A stretch of DNA of 64,000 nt from Diorhabda sublineata. Its lineage: Eukaryota; Arthropoda; Insecta; Coleoptera; Chrysomelidae. Positions 12,646 through 24,723 of the stretch are shown one piece after another. The translations under genes were made by a program, and so were the position numbers. Under the pieces are notes generated by a model. That model did not search any database. It was given only the letters and a program-made list of their open reading frames with translations, and was not told the DNA's origin. Every line of letters begins with the position of its first letter. Position 1 is the first letter of the stretch. Location: assembly GCF_026230105.1 (NCBI RefSeq), contig NC_079474.1, positions 42,174,294 through 42,238,293 of the forward strand, given 5' to 3'.

Positions 12646-14761
12646 TGTCAAACATTTTAAGAGAATTTGAAGAAATAGAATGCACAGAAGGAGCAAATTC
12701 TCTTCGTTAAGTCATTGGGCTATTGTTGGAGAAAAGTATAAAACGAACAATTAATTTCTAATAGAAAATCATGTCATGAGTTGTTCAAGTGCCTGGCTAT
12801 AAAACGATAAAATTCGTTTTTGGAGCACTATCCAAATAAAACATGATTAATTTTTCATATTTTTGTTTTCAGGTGCGTTTTTTTGGATTACGACTAGAAT
12901 TCATTTGACCAGTAAGTTAATTTTTATTTTGAATATTACTAGTCATCAATCGAATTACATACAAATCAATTATATCAATTTCACAATTTCAAATTTTCAT
13001 CATCTTATTATCAGCAATTGAGTGGTTATATTTGTAGCGTTAACAGTTTTTTTTAGTATGATGTGGAATGCTGGTAGCTTATAACGTTGGTGGAACTGGA
13101 ACTTTCTGAATAGTTGTATATATATCTCACGTTTTTATAATTTGAAAAGATATACCTCATCTTTTATATAGATATATTTTGTACATTTTTCTCTATTATA
13201 CTTTTTCAGTTATATTTTTCATATACTACAGATTTCTTCATGAGATTATAGCATGTTATGCATTCCACTGTCATTTAACTAAAAACTGCGACACAAACGG
13301 TTCTTTGAAAAACATTAATTACCCAACAATTAGTTATACATAATTTTTATCTTTTCTTTAGTTGTACTAAGATGATAAGTGCAGACAGGTTTTCCTGGTA
13401 ATAAAATCTGACCGCTTCTCATCAGTAATTTGTTTAAGGATTTGTTTTTATGATTCTTTTACACTCATTTTCTAATTCGTAAACAAAAAAATCGGGAAAT
13501 TTCCTCATTACATTCCTTCTATTTTTACATATTTGTTCATATAATCGTTTATGTTGTCTATTTCTCTAACAAACGTCACAAAATAAAAATGTAATCGCAA
13601 ATTGAAAGCTTTCTACGTATAGGTAGACGGTAGAATCAAATTTGGAATCAAAATATTTGACGGATTTAGCGTGACACAGGTTTACAGAAAAATGATTTAC
13701 TGTGAGCACATTTTTGTTGATACAAACATTTGGATAGACTTTTCATTACTTCAGATTTTTATATTTTCAATATTTTAAACATATTTGGTACCATAACTGT
13801 AGAAAACTTCAGTAGAAACAGTTTTGACTAAAACTCGGACAAAATTGTATTCCAAAGCAGAAGTCAATTATTATTAGCAACAATTTGTGTATTGAGATTA
13901 AGTAAAAAACACTCACTCCATGGATATTTTTAATTTAACAAATCAATTACAGATGTACAAGTTCACACTTGAAAATGCAGCTCCGTACTGGGCCAGAATA
14001 TCAATATTTGTTCAGCATTAAACGCATTAAAAAGTTATAAAGTGAAATTTTTTGTGTTCATCCAATGTGGATATAGTAGACAGCAACAGCTAAAATTAAG
14101 AATGATAATTATTCAGAATAATTGCCAATAAAATTAGAATCACAGACACTTTCATAGATATTTCGGTTGTTTAGTTAATTATTATAACGAAAATCGACAA
14201 GTTTTCGACTATTTCAGTTGTAGAAAAAGATGAAATTATGAGAAAAAATCAAAAATTTTATTGAAATATAACATGTTCCATCTATTAAATGGACATTCTT
14301 CATATATATTTCAACTTAAGAGTTTTCTCTGTAGAGGTAAATCAAATTAAATCATAGAGTTGAGGATATTCATTTCATAATAAAATATTAAACAATAGTA
14401 AAATGAAATATTTTTGTTCAAAAGCAAAATTAATTAATTTGAGAATTACAATAGTAAGTAGTAGTTTTCTGTAGATATATGTATTAAGTTGAATCATAGT
14501 GCTGTGGATTTTTTTGAAACTGCAATTTCAGTTTTTTAGTTAATAGGCAGTCTTGTACCCATTCTAGTACAACTTTAATGAAGTGTGTATCGTGTGGACT
14601 AACCATAACAATGCAGTAGAAAGTGCGTCGAAATCATCGCTAATTTTTGTTAGCAGTAATTATATAATGTAATTAAAACTTTTCATATGCTATGTCAAAA
14701 CCTCCTCTATTACGTGAGCTGACACATAGATAGCGATAGCAACTTGTTAATTTGAAAAAAT
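12646..14761. other. AT-rich DNA with one possible micro-exon
   Basis: No gene is recognised. A pyrimidine tract and TTTTCAG at 12858-12872 are followed 39 bases later by CA|GTAAGTT at 12912. The intervening 12873-12911 is open in one frame (AFFWITTRIHLT). It could be a micro-exon of an unseen gene or chance. Confidence 0.3.
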
Positions 14762-15204
14762 AGATAAAAAGGAATCTCGTGTGTTACTAAAGCATTTCTT
14801 TTCATCAAACATAATAATGAAGCTAAGGATTGGCTTAATAGACATTATTCGCTTATTACCCCAAAAAAAAATCAACCATTGAGAACTAGTTTGCTAAGTT
14901 TATATGAGGCGAAATAAGTAATGAAGCTGATTGAAATAGCTGAGACTCTAAAGATATCAAAGGAACGTGTTGGACATATCGTGAAGGAATATTTCGATTT
15001 GTCAAACCTCTAAGCAGTGCACGTGAAGCACTGACTCTAAAACGCGAAAAGACGCAAAAGTTGATTGGCAAGGACTACCTTAAAAAGGAAAAAATATAAA
15101 CCGCTGCTATTATTGGAGCGTGTGAAGTACGAATTCGCGAGAAAATGACTCTATTTGAAGAATAAGAAAGTGCTATTTCGTTGAGACAATGCATCATGTC
15201 ACAA
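14762..15204 (+). pseudogene. mariner-family transposase relic with large deletions
   Basis: Successive plus-strand pieces follow a common insect mariner transposase. KKESRVLLKHFF is followed by EAKDWLNRHYS (N-terminal helix-turn-helix), then KLIEIAETLKISKERVGHIV (second helix-turn-helix). KREKTQKLIGKDYLKKEKI, LLERVKYEFARK and LKNKKVLFR come next, followed by a stop, then DNASCHK with the second catalytic Asp context. The region with the first Asp and everything after DNASCHK are gone. Stops and frameshifts abound. The relic ends within about 10 bp of the MITE that starts at 15215, so the missing 3' end may have been lost when, or after, that element landed. Confidence 0.7.
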
Positions 15205-15214
15205 ATAATATAAT

Positions 15215-15500
15215 AGGTTTGTTCTTGATAGCTGCACTGGGACTGGACCAGTGCAGGCCAGTTCGTGAGTGTATAGAATTAGTTCGATCGGATACAAAGA
15301 ACGATGGAGCATTTGTTTATTGCTGTATTTGAGGTTATTTGATGTGATTCAGACCTTGCAGTATCAACAATAATAAAAAAAGATTTGATATCGTACTGTG
15401 AACTGTGTGAACTAGTTTAGTTCTGGTTCTGCTACAAAAAACGCTTTAGTGTACACTTCCTGAATTAGTTCTGCCAGTGCAGCCTACCAATAACCAACCT
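15215..15500. mobile_element. MITE with AGGTTNGTT termini
   Basis: Ends AGGTTTGTTCTTGATAGCTG and, inverted, AGGTTGGTTATTGGTAGGCTG continue into CACTGG on both sides. It is flanked by TAAT (15211-15214 and 15501-15504). A perfect hairpin CTGCACTGG...CCAGTGCAG sits just inside the left end. At 286 bp with no coding capacity, it would be mobilised in trans. Termini and size resemble the pair at 30436 and 30976, but internal sequence does not obviously match. Confidence 0.6.
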
Positions 15501-16229
15501 TAATAATGGTATTAACAAATGTAGATATGAGATATCTATTTATAATGTCGGCTTTTTATTACGATGTCTAGTGAGTGTATGTTTTTACTTTGTATTTTAA
15601 ATACAACCATTAATATGTATGCAAATTTCGAGGTTAACACATTAGTAATAACACGTCCTACAATAAAAATGTTTGTTAAATTAACTAAACAAGGAGTGTG
15701 ATAAACCTAAAAATTTTCAATTATGCGCTTCGGCTTGCGTTTATCTTCATACACAAATTTCAATAATTCAATTATAAAGCTGGCCAAACGTCAAAAAGAC
15801 TTTCGAGGTTGTTGCCGAATCGTTTATTGATTATTTTTTTATAATACAAAATCCAACAGGTTTTAATCTTACGAGGAACTGGCGGTTACAATAAGTTTCG
15901 TTAACAAAGCATTTCACGTAACAATGCATGTAATTTTTGAGGTAGAGGCTGGTAGCGAAACGTTACTACACAATACAATAAAAAAACAATAATTTTGGTT
16001 GTTCGTTGAATTGGGAATCTCTAGGACTTTGAATAATAAGAATAATAACTTTCATCATTCAAATTTTTGTATAGCATAGAAGTGGAAATTATTTGGTACA
16101 TCCACATATACAAAGAACACACTTCGAAAAGTTTTAATTTTAATTTTAATAGCATTATCTAGAAAGATTAAGCAGACATAACGAGACGAGAAACAAAATT
16201 GAACAAAATTTTAGCGTAATAATGATAAT
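15501..16229. other. AT-rich DNA, nothing recognised
   Basis: No open frame over 60 codons and no repeat noticed. Confidence 0.55.
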
Positions 16230-16700
16230 ATCACAAAGTTATGCCACCAAATGGTACACGGATGGCTCCAAAACAACAGACAGAACTGGAATTGGAGTGT
16301 ATGTGCTCTGAACCAAACACGCTGAATACATATTTCAAGCGGAAATTCATCTCGAAAAGCAATTATCGCAAAAGGGAGCAGACATGAAACAGGTTTGCTG
16401 AAGGAGCGTATAAACCTTTTTGTACTACTTCAATCTTTCCGTGGAATCAGCTACAGGACAACAGACTAGGCAGTAGAGATTGAGACAGAGAAAGATACAC
16501 CTAAAAACCTAAAAGCAAAGAATATTTGTGTAAAAACATTGTAGGAATATTATTGGGGCGTTGCCGCTTCAATGAACATCTGAAGACGCTAGGTTCAGCA
16601 GAAGATGAGAGTGTAGATTTTGCTACGTAGGAGCAGAAACCTCTATACACATTCTCCCACATTGTGAAATACCAACTAGCGCATGAAATCCCGACTCCCA
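16230..16700 (+). pseudogene. Jockey-like non-LTR ORF2 C-terminus (RNase H and zinc knuckle) relic
   Basis: KWYTDGSKTTDRTGIGVYVL (from 16250) matches the first strand of RNase H with the catalytic Asp of TDGS. A stop follows, then AEYIFQAEIH in place of FQAE. After the rest of the domain, LGRCRFNEHLKTLG and, one frame over, CRFCYVGAETSIHILPHCEI give the C-terminal CxxC...HxxxxC knuckle found in this LINE class. Both halves keep the right order and distance, with stops and frameshifts between. The parent protein would be a reverse transcriptase acting by target-primed reverse transcription. Confidence 0.75.
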
Positions 16701-17215
16701 GATCAGAATCCTCAGTATCACAGCATAAAATGGGAACATAATGTATTTATGACAATGTATGTATATATGGTGTTTCCTTTCTTGCTACGATACTGGGGAA
16801 CCCAGTGTTTACAGCTGATCCATTAATCCTACTTTTTTAAATAGTTCTTAGAGTTTAAAGCGGTATCTTCGCCCGCTTCTTCTCTTTTTTTTTCAAAATT
16901 TTTTTCCTATTCTATTTTTTTCTCTCCCCATGGTTGTACCCTCGAGTAGCCAGGGGAGGTCCATTCCAGCAGAGCTCCCGGTCTAGATCAGCTATATTTA
17001 GATTTAACAGGGTCGCCAAGAGAAGAATGCAATCGAAGTCGCATACTCCCAAACGTATTGGAAGTATCTAGCTGTCCTGATGGTCAATTTAAGGAAGTGC
17101 AAGTCGTAATACTCTCCGTGCACAACTTGGCTACCCTGGGATGATCCTCCTTCCGTTCGGCTTTCAACTCGATTCCCAAGATTTCCGGAGCATCACGACC
17201 CCTATTTATTTATGA
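16701..17215 (+). repeat. GC-richer tail, probable 3' region of the non-LTR relic
   Basis: Base composition rises clearly above the neighbouring DNA from about 16760 to 17205, then drops back at TATTTATTTATGATT. It directly follows the ORF2 C-terminus on the same strand, so I infer that it is that element's 3' untranslated region. No coding frame is recognised. Confidence 0.45.
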
Positions 17216-18149
17216 TTTATATTATCATATTATGGTTGTTTGTAATTTTGACAAAGCTAGATTTTGTTGATTTGAAAAACCAATTGATTGCCTTACTCGA
17301 AGAAATAATTTTGTTATTAAGAAATCGAAAAAATTAGAATGATGAATGGATTATATTTACAGTATATAAAAAACACAAAATTCTATCTATCCTCAGTAAA
17401 TATTTCCTGAGATGTTTGCATCTCGACATATGATACTCTGTAATTTACTATAGATCAATTATTAATGATATTTATATAACTTGCCTATTAATGTCAACAC
17501 CTACCAATATATTTGTTTCTTATTTAGTAATCATTTTTCAAATACTACGTAAGCAAGAGTAGGTAGGAATTTGAATAATGATCAATTGAAAGCAACCTTA
17601 CTTTTACTTGTAGCATTACGTCACAAATTAAAGTGACATCATTCTGATATTGTAACCAACTGTTATTTTAATGATTCTAAGATGTATAATTATATCAACC
17701 ATTCAAAACTGCGAATAATAAAATTTAATTGCAAAATAGGTACAAGTGAATCCGTATCTGGTACTGCAGCACAAATAAATCGTTGAAGTGAAAGTACTTG
17801 CATTTTTCAAGAATCGTTGAATTGAATTGAAAATATATTGGATTCACAATTTTATTTATTTATTTTTTCAATTCCAATCCTAGGTTAGCTTTCGTAGCCA
17901 TGACATCCTTCTTAGTACATTTCTCTTTCAAATTTTTCCACCTTGTACTGTTCGTTCTCAGAACTTTAGAATTATGTGACATTTTCAGCATCTGCCTGTT
18001 TCAAAGTTCCATCATGCCAGTAGATTTTTCCCTACGACTACTTATTTATATGGTGTGAACGACTAGAGTACTTATATCGTCTTTAATTCTTGTTTCCCAG
18101 TTTCATTTCTAGCTCCCCGATGAGTAAGTATGTTTAATCTAAACTGTTA
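17216..18149. other. AT-rich DNA, nothing recognised
   Basis: No supported gene or repeat. Confidence 0.55.
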
Positions 18150-18560
18150 AAAACTTTTTTTCAAAATATTCTCCAAACTGATATATTCTGACATGCGTTT
18201 CACCCAATTTTAAAGCTCCAGTTATGAACGTTCTTCTGTTGTTGAAAATCGTTGACTAAGCAGTTTAGTTTTGATTTTTGGAAACAAAATAAAAGTCAAT
18301 CTGTTCTAAATTAGAGCTGTATGATGGATAACTGAATGCTAGTTTGCATTGTTTTGTTGAAGAATTATTAATCTCTATTTGACGAATTACGAATTCATTC
18401 AAAAGCTTCTGGAAAACAAATAGTTGTGTACCTGAAGCCACTATTGCAACATAGCCGGTAATGCCAAAGAAACAAGCAAACATTCGCTCTGATATGTTTT
18501 TACCACAAACTACTTTTGTTGGGTGTAATTTAACTTATCATTAGAAATGCCCAGAGTTGC
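18150..18560 (-). pseudogene. mariner (mellifera-type) transposase relic
   Basis: On the minus strand, FACFFGITGYVAIVASG is the stretch just after the first catalytic Asp region. It continues to YPSYSSNLEQIDFYFVSKNQN, a decayed copy of the SPDLAPxD box, with Ser-Pro-Asp now Ser-Ser-Asn and the third Asp still present. It ends with LKLGETHVRIYQFGEYFEKK, the C-terminus. The middle, including the second catalytic Asp, is shortened. Nothing of the N-terminal DNA-binding half is left. Confidence 0.75.
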
Positions 18561-20769
18561 TGACTAATGGCCATAGTTTCAATAATAATCAGATTTGTTC
18601 AGACATACGACGCCTAGGTACCTCGACACAATGTTGTAGGGATCACCAAAGCAGATAGGCTTGTGGGACGAAAAGAGACGATGGAGCATCTGCTCTACCA
18701 GTACGCTACCTGGACGAAAAAACGTAGTTAAATGCTTGAGGGACGATCAGTAGATTGTTTCGAAAAACTTTATTACCCTAACATTAGTCTATTGAACTTT
18801 TTAAAAGTTTATTCGTTACATTCGATACGTTTTATTAAAGATAGGTTTTACAATTTTCAACAAGCATTATATTTAACAATGCCTACCTACTATTCCATTA
18901 GTAGGTAATGTCATCAAAACATTTATTGTTATAAAGATTTATTCTACATGAACAAGTAATTCACGATAAAGAAATATTTCATGTAAGAAATGTAAACACT
19001 CAAATGCATATATAGATTGAAAGGTTTTTATAATTTTTCCACGTATAAAAACGTTTATAATTACTGATTATTAAGTGAGGTTAAATAAGTAATTTACATT
19101 GCAATTTGTTCAATTACACTAAAGGAAAATTTGAATAATATTACTACTAATATATATGTTGTCATTGAAATTTGACGTACCTATTTTTAGACGAATAGAA
19201 CCTGTTTTGGCACCTGAATTTATACTGAAGAAATAACAAAATATATATGTTTGTTACCATCAAATTTCAAATTTAAATACACTGTTATGAGCAATGCAAA
19301 AACTGCATAAAAATACGAGTATTATTTTTAATTACCAAAAATCTTGCATATCAAGGATTTTCCCACCTTAACAAATGAAGACAATATTTTTGTAATGAAA
19401 AAAATGTCATACCCGGTTTTTAAATGAAATTTGACCAGCTGTTAATTTTATAACTATAGGTATACAAAAGTTCCTTCAAATTTTTTTCAAAATAATGTCC
19501 CAGTATGATATATATTTTCAATTTCTATTTTTGGCCAGATCTTTTCCTCCTAACCAAATATTGTCATATATAGGGTGTTTAGGGCATGGACCGACATAAT
19601 ATTTTGAGAGGATTGAAGGGCTCATTCACCAGTTTTCTCCCATAGACTCTTTGTCTCAAATATTACGGTGGTAGGAATTTTTTTCAGGCTATTTGAAAAT
19701 CATCCAAAAGATTGCCTTTAAATCTTCATACCTTTTTATTTGGGGTTGTAATAGCACGAAATAATTTGAGCTTCTATACTGTAATGTTTTGCTAAATAAA
19801 TGATTACTTACTTGTTACATATTAAAAAAAATTCCTGAGCTCACAAAGTCGTAAATTTATGTAAATATTATGAAAAGTGACAATCTCTCATTTCTAAAGC
19901 CTTTTTAAATGAAGCTTTATTTTAATTCGTTTATTTTGCATTAGAATACATCGCAAAATACAAAGGTATTTCGTGGTATTACAACCCCAAAACAAAATTT
20001 GAGCTCTACAGAGGTTAAAAATTGAAAAATAACAATTATTTATCAAACATAAATAACACAGAAGCTGGAGAATTTGAAATATTATAACTTCATGTGGAGA
20101 ATAAGAAAAACAAGAAAACTGGAAAGAAATAACATATGACGTCGCATCCAAATACATCTATCTCGAAGTAAAAATACATTTACAAATATCTGAAAACTTA
20201 CAAGGAAAACGAACGTACCGTTATTTTCATGTTACTATAATTAAAAGTTAATGTTGAGAATAGAATATTATTTCATTTTATCACAATCGCACACATAAAA
20301 ATTTGATAAAAAATTTGGCAAATTAGTTGAATAAAAAACACCAGAAAATTTGAGAAAGACAACATATCTTTCAGAAAACCAAAATTAGAAAACATTAGCA
20401 TTTTGTCACCATATGTCACAAACTCTGGGGATTCATTGAATTTTATAATCTGGTTGGCTCCTTATTTTCAACAACAGCACTATTCAAAAGATGACTATAA
20501 ATAAAATAACTAAAACAAAAATTTAATACAATGATAACTTATCCAAAATACAAAATCTGTATATAATATAACTATAAGGCTTTCATAAGACTAGATATTT
20601 ATTTAGTTGTAGCTGAGCGCCCCCCCAGAGCTTTGGAAGTTTTACAACATAAGCTGAAACTTCTAGAGTCGTTTCTATAAGCAAGTTATCGTCTTCAGGA
20701 ACCGAAGAAATTTTTACTTTTTGTTGTATTAGTGTGAAGTAATGGTAGCAATAAACAATGTTTCAAGTA
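18561..20769. other. AT-rich DNA, weak repeat traces
   Basis: No gene recognised. Around 20655-20710, GTTTCTATAAGCAAGTTATCGTCTTC resembles the arm of the palindromic module at 7.2 kb, but with several differences. A frame at 19894-20157 minus lacks motifs. Confidence 0.45.
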
Positions 20770-21060
20770 TTTAAGTGGTCAGTTTGATTTTTAGGATTGG
20801 TTATGGTGTATCATTATCATCAATCCAGTCGGTAACCATCCTCTTAATATCGTCAGACAAGCGTTTCGTAAAGCGTCCTCTACTTTTAAGGGCATCTCCT
20901 CTCGGTTTCCACTCAATAATTCTTTTGGTCCACCTATTGTTTGTTCTTCTGGCTACATAGCCTGTCAGTTCTATTTCATGTCTCATAAATATTTGTCACT
21001 ATGTTCTTCAGGGGTAAACCTAGCATCACGCGTTACATTTTTTGCTGCTAAACATTTGGT
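20770..21060 (-). pseudogene. non-LTR reverse transcriptase C-terminal relic
   Basis: The minus strand encodes VMLGLPLKNIVTNI, then after a frameshift ELTGYVARRTNNRWTKRIIE. This is followed by WKPRG..., SRGRF, KRLSDDIKRMVTDW. The pattern (H/Y)VARRTxNRWTKRI.EW.PR......RGR...RWSDDIK matches the region downstream of the RT domain in a common insect LINE clade. The tail after DW is lost and there is no start codon context. It belongs to a different LINE group from the relics at 40 and 55 kb. Confidence 0.7.
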
Positions 21061-22734
21061 TTATAGTAGCTTTTGTTGATTGTAGATTTTCAGCATCGTA
21101 TGTGGCTATAAAATGGATGTTATAGTGTTAAAATAATCTAAATTCAATACGGTTACACATGTAGAAAATTTACGTCAATACATAAAAAACTGTTAAGGTT
21201 ATTCAAAAAAGCATTAATTTATTATCTTATTATTATTTTATGAAATATTGAAAAAACTTAGGTGCAACATATTCATTCATCTCTATTTGTAACAAAGTTA
21301 AAGGCCAATCAATTTATAGTGATTAAACTGCTGTTTTAATAACAACGATGCTGTACATAGTACAAAGAACACAACATTTACAAATTAGATTAATTAATCA
21401 TTCGTTTAAGTGAAAAACTGCAATAAGAAACGTTAAGTTTGTTTATTCAAGTTGATTTTACAATATTTTAGTATCCGAATATACGTAACACCAAAAATGA
21501 AAGAAGTCTTTGTGAACTCACGATTGCATTATTCATCATAAACAATAAAAATTGATAAACTTGATACTCCTTGTTTACAAACCATGTCAACATATATATT
21601 AGTGTTTATATTAACTATTAGAAATTAATTATTACGAAAGACGACATACTTTCATCTGCACTTGTATGAAATATATATCTTTTTAATTATCTACGGTTAT
21701 CTACCTTCGGGTGTTCACAAAATTAAATTCTATCTAGGAAATTCTGGAAACCGCATTAAAAATCAGAAAGTAGTTTTTAATGACCCAATCTCCGAATTCC
21801 AATTAGTACTATCTCATAAATTATAGCAGGCTTCTGTTTAAAATTATAATTATTCTCGTCTTAATCACTATATAATTCCTTATAATAAATTAAAGTAGTT
21901 TTTATATTCATTTTATATTGATCGGTGTTGCGCTTTCCCTGTAAATTGGTGAAGTGTATTCGCCTCTCTCTTTACTTAAAATGATTAAAATTCTCACGTT
22001 TCACCTCAACCCTCACTCCTACTTCATGTAAAAGCGTACAAACCATGCAGTGAGAACAAATGCTATATCAGGACCAAACAAAATCAACGCAATCAACAAC
22101 CAAAAATTTCTACCCAAATAAAACATCAAACCAGCAAGATTACCATTTGTATCAAAATCAAAATTATGACATTGAAATTCAATCAACACCAAATTATTAT
22201 TAACTCTTTATAACGAACGCTTTTGACCGCCTTCACATTTGCAGTCTCAAGTTCTGTCAGACCTTCTTTCGATTCTATTTTTTTTATAACTTTACCAATA
22301 TCCTCTGTTTCAATAATCGATTCTCTCCTCCATAAGATTGATTAAATTTGGAGATTTTTTAATTGTCGTACTAATTTTATAAAAGGAAAAAAAAGTGATT
22401 CAAATTAAAAAAGAAACAAAAAAATTAGTTGCGTCCAAGACCAGGCATTCTTTTCCTTATGGTACATTGTCGTAAGTTTAGACTGGCAAAGAGTAGTTAA
22501 AACTCGACATATCTTTTAGATCATCTTTGTAATTGAAAATAAGGAATCTATAGTTGATAGGTAATATCTAATATATTTGAAAATCTACCCATGGAACAAG
22601 AAACTTTTTCCTTTGGTCATTATTTTCCAGCGAACTTTGGTAATTAAGAATAGTAATATGGCAATAGTAATGACCAGTCTCCATTTCCTGGTACATCGTT
22701 TAATTTATTTTTCACTAAACATCAAAAGATACTA
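21061..22734. other. AT-rich DNA, nothing recognised
   Basis: The only open frame near the end of this stretch merges into the Penelope-like relic that follows. No other structure is supported. Confidence 0.5.
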
Positions 22735-23240
22735 TAAAGAATGGACTTTAATTGAAAATGTGGCTGTACTCAACGGTGATAATAAGAGAATTGTAGATGG
22801 GTTATTTAACCGTCACGTTTCCAAAAAATAATTGCTCCGGTACCTTTCAGTCCTATTTATACAAAAATATTTTCAACAGAATGGATTTAAAATTGATTTA
22901 TAAATCCAGCAATACATTAAAATAATTATTGAGAAAGGATAAAATACCAAAATACCAGATTTGCAAAAGAGTGACAAGAAGTATGTTGGGCAGACTAAAA
23001 GATCCGTTAATGTCCTGTTCAATGAGCATACAGCTAGATTAAAATATGAACGGACCGAAAAATCAAGTATTGCTAAACACGCTGCTAGTCGTAATTATGA
23101 AATGAATATAAATAATGTAAAAATTGTTCAAAAAATATACCCAATAATAAATTGTTGGATGCATTCGAATGCATTGTGATTGTTAAAAGTAAGAAAAGTT
23201 TAAATAGGACGGTGGTTCACTCTATAGTTTAGTAGTCTAG
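22735..23240 (+). pseudogene. Penelope-like element relic: RT end plus GIY-YIG endonuclease
   Basis: YKEWTLIENVAVLNGDNKRI starts the relic. A frame change follows, then LYKNIFN and LKLIYKSSNTLK, the linker between the reverse transcriptase and the endonuclease. Next is KKYVGQTKRSVNVLFNEHTA, a GIY-YIG-type motif (YVGQT..S...R..EH) in which the usual Arg before FNEH is Leu. SIAKHAASRNYEMNINNVKI, and after a frameshift LDAFECIVIVKSKKSLNR, complete it with the catalytic Glu context. Penelope elements use this nuclease for target cleavage. The 5' RT core is not found upstream. Frameshifts and the lost Arg make it dead. Confidence 0.75.
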
Positions 23241-23499
23241 GAATGAATGTGGAATTTTTCGTCGGAAAGATGCTATCATAGAATTATTCTTTATTACTAT
23301 CACTACACGATATTATTTCAGCTATTGCCACTAAAAAATTATTTCTGCGTTTTCTTAAAAAGTTTGTTTGCTCAAGTCGTTTTATCAATAATTTATTAGA
23401 AAATATTCTGTTGAAACCGAAAATTTCTAATTTAAGTAGGAAAAGTTCAAAAAAAGAAGATCTGACATGTGTAGAGCATGTTTCTTATTTATAGGAATG
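23241..23499. other. AT-rich DNA
   Basis: Nothing recognised. Confidence 0.5.
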
Positions 23500-23605
23500 A
23501 ACTGGTCTTGGTCTAGCGGAACTAAGCGTGTCTTTGTCTTTCTTTTTTTTGCAAGACTGAGCAGCTCAAGACTCGTATTGAAAAACTTACGTAAGACCAA
23601 CACTG
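23500..23605. repeat. cluster of GTCTTG/CAAGAC words
   Basis: Several copies of GGTCTTGGTCT, GCAAGACTGAGCAG, TCAAGACTCGTAT and GTAAGACC lie within about 100 bp. A similar cluster occurs in the opposite orientation at 27825-27920 (GACCAAGACCGAGCAGTGCA, CAAGACCAGTAT). Probably a dispersed repeat; parent unknown. Confidence 0.4.
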
Positions 23606-24417
23606 AGCATGCCAAAAGCTAGAAATTTGACAGAATTTTGAATAGTGATTCTTGAATCGATATATAGAGTAAAAATTGCCTTAGAAGATTTGCTAATAAC
23701 TGATAATTTTGACCTGGGTTCATCACACAGAAGATTGTAGAAATGTAGGTATTTGTGATCTTGAAAAGTAGAAATAAATGGAAAATGTATCGTTTTTCGT
23801 ATTTGACAATAATAAAACCAAAAAAATCAATCGTAAAAAGTATTGGTTATACTTAATTATAAAATTTATGTTTGTACCTATAAAATATTCCTTGTATTGT
23901 CCTACGAATCTTTGCTGTGTAATTTGGTTGGTGTTCTTTAATTAATAACTTTCAATTTCTATTCCGTATTACAATAGTTTATTGAAAGTATGTCTTCTAG
24001 CCATTTTCTAACATTTAATTGAATCTAAAAATTTGCTACAAAATATTCTATTTGCAATCTAGGGATTAAAATTTAATAACAATCGATATTCTGATTGGGT
24101 TGTAGTGAAAAAAAAAATAATTTGTTTTTGTTTTATATTTTAAAATCAATTATTAAAAAAACCATAAAGCCTGATAGAATTCATAAACAGCAATATAGAC
24201 TTTGACAGATAGGATTCACGACTAGTGTTAGACAAACATAAATATTGGATTGGATTTGACAAAATACGAATATAGCAAGGAATGTTAAGATTCACTCAAG
24301 CACGCCAATTTTTTTAAATAAATTTTTTCAGATTTTGTTACTTACACTACTAGTCATAGAATCCGTGTTCTAGTATGTTATAGCCAAGTTTACATTCACC
24401 GCCTCGGCGCTGCTAGC
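23606..24417. other. AT-rich DNA, nothing recognised
   Basis: No supported gene or repeat. Confidence 0.5.
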
Positions 24418-24443
24418 GGTTAATAATTTGTTCATTATTAACC
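24418..24443. repeat. 10-bp-stem hairpin
   Basis: GGTTAATAAT, 6-nt loop, ATTATTAACC. It sits beside a GC-rich patch (GCCTCGGCGCTGCTAGC). Role unknown. Confidence 0.6.
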
Positions 24444-24584
24444 ACTAGTCAATAATGAACGAATTTTATTTTTATTTTAGTCTAAAAATATGGTAAATTT
24501 AAAATTCGCGCTTAATTTTGACATCTTTCTAATAAAAGTGATATGATAAATCATAATCATTTTGAGTTTAGGTTAGGTGGAAAA

Positions 24585-24723
24585 AATAGTATATACATCA
24601 AGATGGTGAAGACATTTATAGGCCTCGCACCTTATTCTCATGGTCCTAAAGTCCCTCGAGAAATAATCTTGATGGTTGGTTAATAATAATAGTCTTCACC
24701 ATCTTGATGTGTAATATACTATT
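24585..24723. repeat. 139-bp inverted-repeat element (possible MITE)
   Basis: The left arm 24585-24613 carries CATCAAGATGGTGAAGAC; the right arm 24692-24723 carries its complement GTCTTCACCATCTTGATG. The outer parts AATAGTATATA and TAATATACTATT also pair, with a 3-nt insertion on the right. A further partial copy of the arm (ATAATCTTGATGG) lies inside. I cannot define a target duplication, so the transposon class is open. Confidence 0.65.

Noticed and set aside
16240..17205. Active Jockey-like retrotransposon
   Set aside because: RNase H and knuckle are readable but broken by stops and frameshifts, and no reverse transcriptase lies upstream.
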